Assembly (NCBI GenBank): GCA_023379845.1
Contig: JAMCPG010000034.1
Location: forward strand, 16,428 to 80,427
Direction of reading: 5' to 3'
From: Thermoplasmatota archaeon
GTDB taxonomy: Archaea > Thermoplasmatota > Thermoplasmata > Thermoplasmatales > Thermoplasmataceae
Length of the DNA: 64,000 bases
Shown piece by piece: positions 47,496 to 56,194 of the stretch. A program made the position numbers and the translations under genes. The notes below the pieces were generated by a model. It had not been told where the DNA came from, searched no databases, and worked only from the letters and a program-made list of their open reading frames with translations. Numbering within the stretch: position 1 is the first letter of the stretch; the number at the start of each line of letters is the position of its first letter.

Positions 47496-48725
47496 ATGAG
47501 AAGAAATTTAAGGAACTACATTAAGTTCTTTGGACCTGCGTGGCTTGTAATGATGGCAGATATGGACGCAAGCAGTACTATAGGAGCAGCAGAAACAGGT
47601 GCAATCTTTAAGTATGGCCTCATCTGGCTCTTGATCCTTCTTATCATACCACTTTACCTGATTCAGGAAACCTCTGGTAGGATTGGTGTTGCCACGGAAA
47701 GGGGTCTTGGGGAGGTGATACGGGATAATTATTCCCACAGGATTGCGATAATAACAACCCTTCCTATGGTGGTAACAGATGTGGTAACTTATATTATCGA
47801 ATATCTTGGAATTGCAATTGGTCTTTCTTTCTTTGGTGTTCCAATTATTTTTTCGTTGCCAATTTTTTATATAATACACCTGACGGTTGTAATTCGCAGG
47901 AAATACGGAGTAACTGAATCAATACTGGTTCTTGTCTCCGCTTCTCTCATAGTTGGTTTTCTCGCAACGCTGATAGTGAGAGGGGTCAAGCCTTACAATC
48001 CCTTGTATTTTGTTCCTTCCCCAGGCTTTCTTTTCATTCTTGCCGTAAACGTTGGAGCAGTGATTATGCCCTTTATGCTTTTCTTCCAGGCTTCCGCAAC
48101 GGCGGAGAAGGTATCTCATATAAGAAAGCAAAGCGCTGACAAGGAGATTTCCGGGGACCCTGACCGTGGAAAGCTGTCCCAATTCAAGAAAGTCGCCATA
48201 AAATCGATGAGAATGGAGACATTGTTTGGGGCTGTCGTCTCAGAGTTGCTGATGGTTATAGTTGAGATGGCAATGAGTGGAATAAATCCTGACCTGAACT
48301 TTGCATCTATCCCAGAATTAGCTAAAGGGCTCTCTGCAATAGCTGGCATATATTCACCTTATTTATTTGGAATAGGCCTCATTGGAGCCGCCTTTCTTGC
48401 ACTTGTTGTGATATCTTTGGGAAGTGCATGGGGGTTCATGGAGGCGCTTGGGATCAAAAGGGAAAAAGCACCTCCTCTTTATGTCCTGGAGAGTTTGCCC
48501 GCAGTAATTATAGCCCTAATCATCCCTGCTGCGTCATTAATAACCACTGTTCTTGATCTGCTTGTAGTATTCGTTTTTGTTTTAATAGGGCCAGGTTTGC
48601 TGATGGGCTTGATAGCGAGGAATAAATCCATAATGCGAAGTTATTCTACGTCGAAAAGAGGAGAAATAGCCTACTGGTCAAGCATGGTATTCGTTATTAT
48701 TTTTGGAATACTTGCCCTTGCTTGA
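47496..48725 (+). CDS. NRAMP family divalent metal transporter
   Basis: GPAWLVMMADMDASSTIGAAETGAIFKYGLIWLL (TM1 DxxS-type region), 11+ TM segments. ATG at 47496 preferred over GTG 47424. Confidence 0.85.
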   Translation: MRRNLRNYIKFFGPAWLVMMADMDASSTIGAAETGAIFKYGLIWLLILLIIPLYLIQETSGRIGVATERGLGEVIRDNYSHRIAIITTLPMVVTDVVTYIIEYLGIAIGLSFFGVPIIFSLPIFYIIHLTVVIRRKYGVTESILVLVSASLIVGFLATLIVRGVKPYNPLYFVPSPGFLFILAVNVGAVIMPFMLFFQASATAEKVSHIRKQSADKEISGDPDRGKLSQFKKVAIKSMRMETLFGAVVSELLMVIVEMAMSGINPDLNFASIPELAKGLSAIAGIYSPYLFGIGLIGAAFLALVVISLGSAWGFMEALGIKREKAPPLYVLESLPAVIIALIIPAASLITTVLDLLVVFVFVLIGPGLLMGLIARNKSIMRSYSTSKRGEIAYWSSMVFVIIFGILALA

Positions 48726-48772
48726 TTTATTATAAAAAGGCTGAGAGCCAAGCTTCAGGGACATAGTATAAA

Positions 48773-48846
48773 TGGGGCCGGTCGGGTTTGAACCGACGGC
48801 CACCTGGTTATGAGCCAGGCGCTCTGCCAGGCTGAGCTACGGCCCC
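48773..48846 (-). tRNA. tRNA with CAU anticodon (elongator Met or Ile2)
   Basis: GGGGCCGTAGCTCAGCCTGGCAGAGCGCCTGGCTCATAACCAGGTGGCCGTCGGTTCAAACCCGACCGGCCCCA; full cloverleaf. Confidence 0.95.
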
Positions 48847-48848
48847 AA

Positions 48849-48919
48849 CGCCGCTGGTCGGGATCGAACCGACGACCGCCCGGTTAACAGCGGGTGCTCT
48901 ACCACTGAGCTACGGCGGC
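48849..48919 (-). tRNA. tRNA-Asn (GUU), structurally irregular
   Basis: GCCGCCGTAGCTCAGTGGTAGAGCACCCGCTGTTAACCGGGCGGTCGTCGGTTCGATCCCGACCAGCGGCG; D and T arms intact, anticodon arm one nt short, C6-A67 mismatch. Confidence 0.85.
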
Positions 48920-48950
48920 ACTAGGATTCTACGTTAGGGCAACTGCATTT

Positions 48951-49511
48951 TTAATCCTTTCTTTTTGGCTTCTTCGTGGTAATGCTGTTGCCGATCCTGT
49001 TCCTGATCTCCTTGCCCCTGGCTTTAGGTATGACCTCCATTTTTCCCTCAAACCGTGCTGAGAGCTCGGTACCGCGGTTATACCTGTCCAGGAATATGGC
49101 GAGTGCTGCAACTTCACTATGTGGCTGGTTCGTCACTGATACGTTGTAATCTACCATTTCATAAATATCGCCAGGAACTTTTTCCGCTCCGACTGCGATC
49201 ACTAAGTTTCCTTTCCTGGCGACATCCTCGCGGATGCTGTCGATGCATCTGTCAACCGGAATGCCATACATTGTGAGGTGTACCTTTACCGCTATGCTCT
49301 CATCCATGTACCTTCTCCAGTTTACACCAGAAGATACCTGAAAATCCCCGCCAAACCTGTCCGCAACAGATCTTACTGTATTTTCCAGTTGGGAATCATG
49401 CAGATCTATTACTATTGAAGATGCACCGAATGCCCTTGCAGTTAGTGCAACGTGGGTCGTGATTCTCTTGTCCCTTGCCGGCCTGTGACCTATTCGGAGA
49501 ACAGTTATCAA
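48951..49511 (-). CDS. trm56: tRNA (cytidine-56-2'-O)-methyltransferase
   Basis: VLRIGHRPARDKRITTHVALTARAFGA, HLTMYGIPV, AVGAEKVPGDIYEMVDYNVSVTNQPHSEVAALAIFLDR. Confidence 0.93.
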   Translation of the reverse strand: MITVLRIGHRPARDKRITTHVALTARAFGASSIVIDLHDSQLENTVRSVADRFGGDFQVSSGVNWRRYMDESIAVKVHLTMYGIPVDRCIDSIREDVARKGNLVIAVGAEKVPGDIYEMVDYNVSVTNQPHSEVAALAIFLDRYNRGTELSARFEGKMEVIPKARGKEIRNRIGNSITTKKPKRKD

Positions 49512-49520
49512 ATAAAATCT

Positions 49521-50027
49521 TCAGGCTTCCTGAACGAGATCTATCTTGTATCCCTTTATCGTCAGGGAGGAGGATCGCCTGATCAGGCCCCTCAGGAGAG
49601 TCTGAGAGAATTGCAGTTTATCAGTCACGTCGCCAAGGAACACACCCTCACCAGGGACTATCATCTTCTTGATCTCTGTTTCGTACTCCTCCAGTTTCTT
49701 CTCGCTCATCGTCGTTGCATAAATTATGTCCGCAAGTTCTTCCATCCCGCCTATGAGGTTGATCTGGACATTTGTATAGTATGTGTGATAGGCTTTTTCC
49801 GGCCCGCCCTCACCGGTAACCCATTGGCTTTCCGTCATCTTGATCTTGTCAAGATAATGCAGAGCTCTCTTCCCTTCTATACCGTATCTTTCCTCGATCT
49901 TGGGTAGTGTAATCCAACCTGTTGAAAGGTCAATCAATAGCTTCCTTTTTACATCCGTGTCGGCAGCGTGAAAAATTGATACCAGTTCGCCTACATCGTT
50001 TACAACCTTGATTCTGCTGACCATCAC
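49521..50027 (-). CDS. ArsR-like winged HTH archaeal regulator
   Basis: DVKRKLLIDLSTGWITLPKIEERYGIEGKRALHYLDKIKMTESQW. Confidence 0.65.
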   Translation of the reverse strand: MMVSRIKVVNDVGELVSIFHAADTDVKRKLLIDLSTGWITLPKIEERYGIEGKRALHYLDKIKMTESQWVTGEGGPEKAYHTYYTNVQINLIGGMEELADIIYATTMSEKKLEEYETEIKKMIVPGEGVFLGDVTDKLQFSQTLLRGLIRRSSSLTIKGYKIDLVQEA

Positions 50028-50066
50028 TACGTGATTGCTGGATAAGATATAATTTATTGGTTATTA

Positions 50067-50453
50067 CTACTTTCTTCTTGCCCTTATATCCTGCAACAGC
50101 ATCTTGTCGTATTCGACATTGAACTTAAGCTTTGAGGCACGCAGTACTTTAACAACCTGATCGGTCATTTCCCTGATAGTTTCAGTAGGTATCCCTCTGT
50201 AAATAATCAGTTCCTTCCTATCCAGCGGAAAAATGAATCTGTACTTTGCGCCATCCTTCATGTACCCCATGGGTTTCCTGTTTTTCCTTATCTCTTCCAT
50301 GTTCAGGAAAAGATTGGCCTGATCGTACTGAACCTCTTCCACGCTCTGCCGTGATTCCTTGGAAAATATCTCCCATATCTCCGGAAAGGCTTTTTCTAGT
50401 TCCTTCCACTGGAAATTATCCTGGAATATGATGTGCCCGCTCCAGTTCTTCAC
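50067..50453 (-). CDS. Hypothetical protein
   Basis: 128-aa ORF co-directional with neighbours; no recognised motif. Confidence 0.6.
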   Translation of the reverse strand: MKNWSGHIIFQDNFQWKELEKAFPEIWEIFSKESRQSVEEVQYDQANLFLNMEEIRKNRKPMGYMKDGAKYRFIFPLDRKELIIYRGIPTETIREMTDQVVKVLRASKLKFNVEYDKMLLQDIRARRK

Positions 50454-50588
50454 AAAGACAATAGAGCTTTGATCCTAAATAATTTAACTACTATATCCAT
50501 GATCTTCCTTGATCTTTATCCTGTTCACCGAGCAATTTATTTCAACCCGGAATGAAATGAAATAGCTGTTTTACCGTGTTACGATAAG

Positions 50589-51230
50589 CTAAGATATTGA
50601 TCTGAGTAGATTAAGGAGATCAGCGGGTCTCCTCAGGACATAATCCGGATGATAAGCATCAAGTACATCCTTTGTACCAGCCCCCCAGACAGCCGCTACT
50701 GCAATAAGTCCCGCTTCATGTCCAGCTATGATGTCATATGGCTGATCTCCTACAAAAATGCAGTTCCTGCTTGAAACCTGAAGCTTTTTCATTGCCAATA
50801 GCACAGGTTCCGGATCTGGCTTGTTCATCATGGTGTCGTCCTGTCCTATCACGAATTCAAAGTAATCCAGGAGTCCGACATTTTTCAGTATCTCGACTGC
50901 CTGATCCCGGTGCGTGGATGTCACTATTGCCATCTTATATCTTGATCTTAGGTTGTCTAGCATCTCCCTGATTCCCGGATAACATGCAATTTCATTGATT
51001 CGTGATCTGTAATACTCCACCCCGGCTTCGTAAATTGAATTACTCTTCTCCGGAAACCATTCTGCCAGAACCTTCTTCACAGGCCTACCTGTCAGGCTCT
51101 TGTTCTCTTCTTCAGTAAGGTGCCTGCCTGTTACGGTGTGAACGCCATAATCTGTGGCTATATTGGATAATCCTTCGCTGTCCAGGAGCGTTCCATCCAT
51201 GTCAAAAAGAACCGCCCTAATCAATGTCAC
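50589..51230 (-). CDS. HAD superfamily phosphatase
   Basis: LIRAVLFDMDGTLLDSEG, VTSTHRD, KPDPEPVLLAMKKL, FVGDQPYDIIAGHEAG; GTG near 51230 preferred. Confidence 0.88.
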   Translation of the reverse strand: MTLIRAVLFDMDGTLLDSEGLSNIATDYGVHTVTGRHLTEEENKSLTGRPVKKVLAEWFPEKSNSIYEAGVEYYRSRINEIACYPGIREMLDNLRSRYKMAIVTSTHRDQAVEILKNVGLLDYFEFVIGQDDTMMNKPDPEPVLLAMKKLQVSSRNCIFVGDQPYDIIAGHEAGLIAVAAVWGAGTKDVLDAYHPDYVLRRPADLLNLLRSIS

Positions 51231-51341
51231 TTCGCAGTGAAATGCATAGCAGGCTTTAACTCTTTTTCTTGAATTTTTCTGCAAAAAATAAATAGATTGC
51301 ATTGGATTCCTGTGCTGCCAGGTTTGACCTGGAAGACTTTA

Positions 51342-51414
51342 AGCCCCGTGGTGTAGTGGCCAAGCATAGCGGGCTCTGGACCCGTTGACGGCAGTTCGAA
51401 TCTGCCCGGGGCTA
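51342..51414 (+). tRNA. tRNA-Gln (CUG)
   Basis: AGCCCCGTGGTGTAGTGGCCAAGCATAGCGGGCTCTGGACCCGTTGACGGCAGTTCGAATCTGCCCGGGGCTA; anticodon CTG. Confidence 0.93.
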
Positions 51415-51453
51415 TGCCTGAAAAGAATATATCAGAAAAGCACATCATGATTT

Positions 51454-51924
51454 ATGCCTGAGGAAGGAAACGTTTCCGAGCAGTACTGTGAACTAGTTGA
51501 TTCGAAGTTACCACTTAATCATCCTTATTTTTCTTTCCTGTCAGAGATAAGATTGGCGGAATCGTTTCTGGGGGTGGCCATTTCAGTCGGTAAGAGATTG
51601 AACGAGACCAGGCTCATACTTGATCTTCTTGATACAATAGTTTCTGGCATTGAGGATCCGAACGTTAGGCTTAGCGACGAACACAGGAAGATGCTCAATC
51701 ATGCAGATGAAGTCTGGCTCGACCTAAAGGAAAAACTTAGTTCGGGCGATGTCAGGGCCGCCTATCTTCTTGCGTCCAGTGCACACATGAGCGAGGCAGT
51801 CGGATATCTTGTGACTTGCAGGAAATTAAGCGAGTTCGGCATGATAACGGATTACACGGTTCAATACCTGAAGAAGCTTAGTGTACACACCTACAGGGAA
51901 GCCATAGGACATGTCATGCTTTAA
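51454..51924 (+). CDS. Conserved archaeal helical protein of unknown function
   Basis: 156-aa ORF, predicted all-alpha; no assignable motif. Confidence 0.6.
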   Translation: MPEEGNVSEQYCELVDSKLPLNHPYFSFLSEIRLAESFLGVAISVGKRLNETRLILDLLDTIVSGIEDPNVRLSDEHRKMLNHADEVWLDLKEKLSSGDVRAAYLLASSAHMSEAVGYLVTCRKLSEFGMITDYTVQYLKKLSVHTYREAIGHVML

Positions 51925-52757
51925 CTATATTTCGCCTCTAAGTATTCTCCATATTTTTGAGGTTCCTTGACCGCCCTGTATAGCGATGTATTCTCACGGT
52001 AAAAGTTCAAAACCAGATCGGCAATCCTCCAAGGCGGTACGTTGACTTTTTCGACCATTTTGCCTATTATTTTCTGGTTCTTCTTCTTGTTGTCGATCGT
52101 CTTTACGGGTGACTTTCCCAATTTTTTCCTGACAATGTTGACTGCCCTGTCGAGCGAAATGTCTTCCTTTGAGCACATGTAAATTGTTCCCTTGTATTGC
52201 GTGAACGACTTAACTGCTGTAACAAGATCATCCACGCTTACAGGCGCAAGAGACCTGCCGAGAGGCATTTTTCTAACTCCAGACTTGGCAATTGCTTCTA
52301 CATCCCTCGTTATCCTGTCGCCATCTCCAAACACGTTGGATAGCTTGATGGTGAGGCTATCTTTAACGAGGGCTACGTTATCTTCCGCAATTCTTCTGAT
52401 CCTGAAAAACTCTGATACACCATAATCAGTGTTAATCGCGGAAAAGAAAACTAATTTCTGGCCTGTGTCCTGTTTTTTAATTGCGTCAACTACTGCTTTG
52501 ACCCCGTTAAGTGTCACCACTTCGTGCTTCTCTTCGTTTTCATCAAATACCCCTGCCAGGTAAAAAATAGTATCATAATCCTTCACCGTTTCCTTAAGCC
52601 TGTCACTCTCCTCAACCGAACCCTGAATATACTCAATGTTCTTAGAGGAAAGTGCATCGTTCTTGTGCCTCGAATAATATGAGATTTTTTCAGCGTCGAG
52701 TGATTCGCAAAGTTTAGATCCTATGAACCCTGACCCACCGATTAGAAGTGCCTTCAT
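51921..52757 (-). CDS. NAD(P)-dependent sugar epimerase/NDUFA9-like SDR
   Basis: MKALLIGGSGFIGSKLCESL Rossmann motif. Confidence 0.85.
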   Translation of the reverse strand: MKALLIGGSGFIGSKLCESLDAEKISYYSRHKNDALSSKNIEYIQGSVEESDRLKETVKDYDTIFYLAGVFDENEEKHEVVTLNGVKAVVDAIKKQDTGQKLVFFSAINTDYGVSEFFRIRRIAEDNVALVKDSLTIKLSNVFGDGDRITRDVEAIAKSGVRKMPLGRSLAPVSVDDLVTAVKSFTQYKGTIYMCSKEDISLDRAVNIVRKKLGKSPVKTIDNKKKNQKIIGKMVEKVNVPPWRIADLVLNFYRENTSLYRAVKEPQKYGEYLEAKYS

Positions 52758-52859
52758 GTCGAAAGGAATGAGTACCGATGTAATACTTTTTTCCTAGGAT
52801 TGAGTATGAGGTAAACGAATTAATATTATTAATGTTGAAAGTATACTAATATGATATAA

Positions 52860-54122
52860 ATGAAGCATAAAGGCAGAAAAGTGTACATGGTTTCTGGAGG
52901 GGTCACGAAGTTTGCCAAGTCCACGCCTGAAATGGATTTCAGGCTCAGGGTTAAGAAAGCATTCGACTATGCTCTGAATGACGTTGGTATGACGCTCAAT
53001 GATATTGATGGATCCGTTGCATCATATTTCTCTGATCACTTTCAGAGACAGTTGATGTCCGGGATCATGGTTCAAGATTACCTTGGCCTGACGCCTAAAC
53101 CAAGCAAAAGGGTCGAGGGTGGAGGGGCCACGGGTGGATTGTCCTTCCAGACTGGGTATGAGGAGATTGCTTCCGGGAGGATGGACACATGCGCAGTCTA
53201 TGGCTTTGAATCAATGTCGCATGTCAACACCTGGAAAGGAAACGAATTCATTGCCCTGGCCAGCGATACAAATTTCGACTATCCGGTAGGCGGCTTCTAT
53301 ACAGGTTACTATGCCATGATGGCTGTCAGGCACATGCATGAATTCGGAACTACAGTGGAACAGCTTGCGAAAGTCTCGATAAAAAACCATGAGAACGCCC
53401 TGAACAACCCGTATGCCCAGAGCCCGATGAAACTTACAGTCGAGGATGTCAGGAATTCCCCGATGGTTTCATATCCCCTGACAAGACTGGATGTTTGCGC
53501 AATGTCTGATGGAGCGGCTGTCGCAATCCTGGCGTCAGAGGAAAAGGCATTCGAAATAACCAAGCATCCTATAGAGATAACTGGGATTGGAACCGGGACA
53601 GATACAATGAGGCTTGCGGACAGGCCATTTGGAAAAGTTCCTCTGCTTCCGAATGAAAAACCATCTGATTACAGGGATCTTAAATATCCTGGAATACACT
53701 CCTTCAGGGCAGGCAGGTCTGCGGCCAAGGAAGCCTATGAAGCGGCAGGAATCACCGATCCGCTCAGAGAACTGGATGCGGTGGAGCTTCATGACGCGTA
53801 TACTTCCTCCGAGATTCAGACTTATGAGGATCTGGGACTATGCAAATATGGAGAAGGAGGGCAGTTTATTGAGGAAGGTAAGTCAAAACTCAATGGAAAG
53901 GTACCAGTGAACTTTTCCGGCGGGCTCCTGGCTTGTGGGCACCCAGTAGGTGCCACGGGCATAATGCAAGGGGTGTTCATGTTCTGGCAGCTTCAGAAAA
54001 CAATAAAGAAACATTTCAAGAGCGACAAACTCCAGCTGAACAATCCGAAGCGTGGACTGATACACAGCCATGCTGGAACCGGTACTTATGTTACTGTTTC
54101 AATAATGGAGGTGCCAAAATGA
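52860..54122 (+). CDS. Thiolase-family protein (acetyl-CoA acetyltransferase/SCPx type)
   Basis: ELDAVELHDAYTSSEIQTYEDLG, NFSGGLLACGHPVGATGI. Confidence 0.9.
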   Translation: MKHKGRKVYMVSGGVTKFAKSTPEMDFRLRVKKAFDYALNDVGMTLNDIDGSVASYFSDHFQRQLMSGIMVQDYLGLTPKPSKRVEGGGATGGLSFQTGYEEIASGRMDTCAVYGFESMSHVNTWKGNEFIALASDTNFDYPVGGFYTGYYAMMAVRHMHEFGTTVEQLAKVSIKNHENALNNPYAQSPMKLTVEDVRNSPMVSYPLTRLDVCAMSDGAAVAILASEEKAFEITKHPIEITGIGTGTDTMRLADRPFGKVPLLPNEKPSDYRDLKYPGIHSFRAGRSAAKEAYEAAGITDPLRELDAVELHDAYTSSEIQTYEDLGLCKYGEGGQFIEEGKSKLNGKVPVNFSGGLLACGHPVGATGIMQGVFMFWQLQKTIKKHFKSDKLQLNNPKRGLIHSHAGTGTYVTVSIMEVPK

Positions 54123-54649
54123 CGATAAACCCGGATGCAAAGATGGATGAGTCTCAAAACGGAACGGAAATTTACAGCACGGATCCGCTTGTTGTCAAAT
54201 CCACTTATTCGATCGATTACATACACAGCTATGCTCAGGATTCAGAGTTTTTCAGGGCCCTGGGAAAGAAGAAGCTAATGGGAAGCCGGTGCAAGAAGTG
54301 TCATTACGGATTCGCCACGCCCAGGTCCCACTGCATGATGTGCGGGGCAGAAACTGAGTGGGTCGAGCTGCCCACAAAAGGAAAGATACACTCTTACACA
54401 ACATGCTACTTCGGAAGCGAGGTATTTCTTCCGCAGACACCTTTCAACCTGGTACTGGTTGAGTTTGACGGGTTTGATTCCCTTTTCATGGCAAGATTGA
54501 TCGGTGCAGAACAGGATGACATGTACGTAGGAATGCCAATCGTTGCTAAATTTAAACGTCTTCAGTCATTCAGCCCTACAGATGTTTACTTTGTCCCTGC
54601 GAAAGGCTCGGAGAAAAGATCCCCTGCCTCGCCAAAGAAGAAAAAGTGA
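54119..54649 (+). CDS. DUF35/OB-fold zinc-ribbon acyl-CoA-associated protein
   Basis: SRCKKCHYGFATPRSHCMMCG rubredoxin-like zinc ribbon, GKIHSYTTCYFG; ATGA overlap with thiolase. Confidence 0.88.
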   Translation: MTINPDAKMDESQNGTEIYSTDPLVVKSTYSIDYIHSYAQDSEFFRALGKKKLMGSRCKKCHYGFATPRSHCMMCGAETEWVELPTKGKIHSYTTCYFGSEVFLPQTPFNLVLVEFDGFDSLFMARLIGAEQDDMYVGMPIVAKFKRLQSFSPTDVYFVPAKGSEKRSPASPKKKK

Positions 54650-54652
54650 TAA

Positions 54653-56194
54653 ATGGAAGACAAGGAAAAAGCCTTCTCTAACAGGGATAAGGATGTCTTT
54701 CTCATATCCCTTGACAGGGGAATCGATAGGGGTGCCCTTATTTCAAGATACAGCAGGGCGGCTGCGCTTGATATAAGGGATGTGTACGACAAGGAGTTCG
54801 CTGAAAACTCCAGTCGCGGAAGCGAGTTTTACAGGAAGGTTTTCAGCGAATACGGGGATGAATCAATAGCTGAACTGATATCTGCTCAGCTTGGAATCCA
54901 GAATGTCTCAAATGTCGTTACTAAGATACTGGAAGAGCAGAGGATTGGGCTTTCGTTCATTGAAAAGTCTTCCAGATACGTTCGCTACGACAAGAAAGTC
55001 GATGATGGATACCTGTACCTTAAGCCAGAGAGGATTGGTATATCCGGTAAGCTCGCCTCCGACTATACAGATCTGTGTGACAGCCTGTTTTCGTTCTACG
55101 CAAAAAACTATGAACCGTTGAAAAAGATCATACAGGAAAAGTACCCATCGGAGGGTTGCATATTTACCTCAAGAAAAAGCGGTTCATCTGCCAATCTTGG
55201 ATCGATGGACTCGGAAGAGAGAAAGCTTGCCTTGAGAGCTTATGACACTGCAGTTCGCGCCAGGGCATTGGATGATCTAAGGTACGTGCTTCCGGCATCT
55301 ACGCTGACAAATCTTGGCATATCTGGAAATGCGAGAGCGTTTACATATCTCCTCGCAAAACTGAGGGCTTCAGGGCTGCAGGAAGCAAAACAACTTGCCC
55401 AGAATATTTTTGACGAGCTTCGTGATGAGTTCGCTGAAATAATCAAGACCTCTGATTCCATATCCCCCGCTGCAGTTTCGCCTGATGCGTATGCAGCAAT
55501 GGATGCTTTTGCCGCCCCGGAGACTCTTGATAATCCCACTGTTAAATTGATCGCCCATAGTCCAGAAAATGAGGAATTAAGAAGAATGGGCTTGGCCATT
55601 TCGGTAGCAAGTGGAAATTATGGCCAGATCGATATAGAAACTGTCAAGTCCTGGATTAAAAATTCGGCAGATACGCGTGCAAGCAGGAGAGACAAACCGG
55701 GTCGGGAATATGAGATTCCATCCTATCATTTTTTGGTCCTCACAAATTATGGTGCTTTCAGAGACCTGCAAAGACACAGGATGATGACAATAATAAGAGG
55801 AAGACTCTCCACAAGTGCAGGTTATGATGTTCCAGAAATAATAGCAAATAATTTGGATATGCTGTCAGAATTCAACGATGTCATGAAACGTTCCGTGTCT
55901 TTATGGGAAAATTTGCGAGCTTCCTATGGATCTGAGGTTGCCCAATATTGTGTTCCATATGCATTCAGATACCCTATATATATGGTCGTAAACATGAGAG
56001 AGCTCGTTCATTTCACAGAACTTCGATCCACCCCCCAGGCACATTATGACCTTCGCAAGATAGCTGTCAAGATGCATGAGGAAGTTAGTAAGGTGCACCC
56101 CAGCATTGCATTGATAGCAAAGTTTGTAGATGCAGGAGAATACCCGTTGGGCAGGATATTTTCAGAGTTCAGGAAGGAGAAAAAACTAGCCTGA
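54653..56194 (+). CDS. Tandem ThyX-like (FAD-dependent thymidylate synthase family) protein
   Basis: N-half SEYGDESIAELISAQLG...EEQRIGLSFIEKSSRYVRYD; C-half YGAFRDLQRHRMMTIIRGRLSTSAGYDVPE. Confidence 0.75.
   Translation: MEDKEKAFSNRDKDVFLISLDRGIDRGALISRYSRAAALDIRDVYDKEFAENSSRGSEFYRKVFSEYGDESIAELISAQLGIQNVSNVVTKILEEQRIGLSFIEKSSRYVRYDKKVDDGYLYLKPERIGISGKLASDYTDLCDSLFSFYAKNYEPLKKIIQEKYPSEGCIFTSRKSGSSANLGSMDSEERKLALRAYDTAVRARALDDLRYVLPASTLTNLGISGNARAFTYLLAKLRASGLQEAKQLAQNIFDELRDEFAEIIKTSDSISPAAVSPDAYAAMDAFAAPETLDNPTVKLIAHSPENEELRRMGLAISVASGNYGQIDIETVKSWIKNSADTRASRRDKPGREYEIPSYHFLVLTNYGAFRDLQRHRMMTIIRGRLSTSAGYDVPEIIANNLDMLSEFNDVMKRSVSLWENLRASYGSEVAQYCVPYAFRYPIYMVVNMRELVHFTELRSTPQAHYDLRKIAVKMHEEVSKVHPSIALIAKFVDAGEYPLGRIFSEFRKEKKLA

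Noticed and set aside
53933-54118. N-terminal 62 aa of the called ORF 53933..54649
   Set aside because: Lies inside the thiolase C-terminus in another frame; the DUF35 protein clearly starts at the ATG of the ATGA junction (54119).
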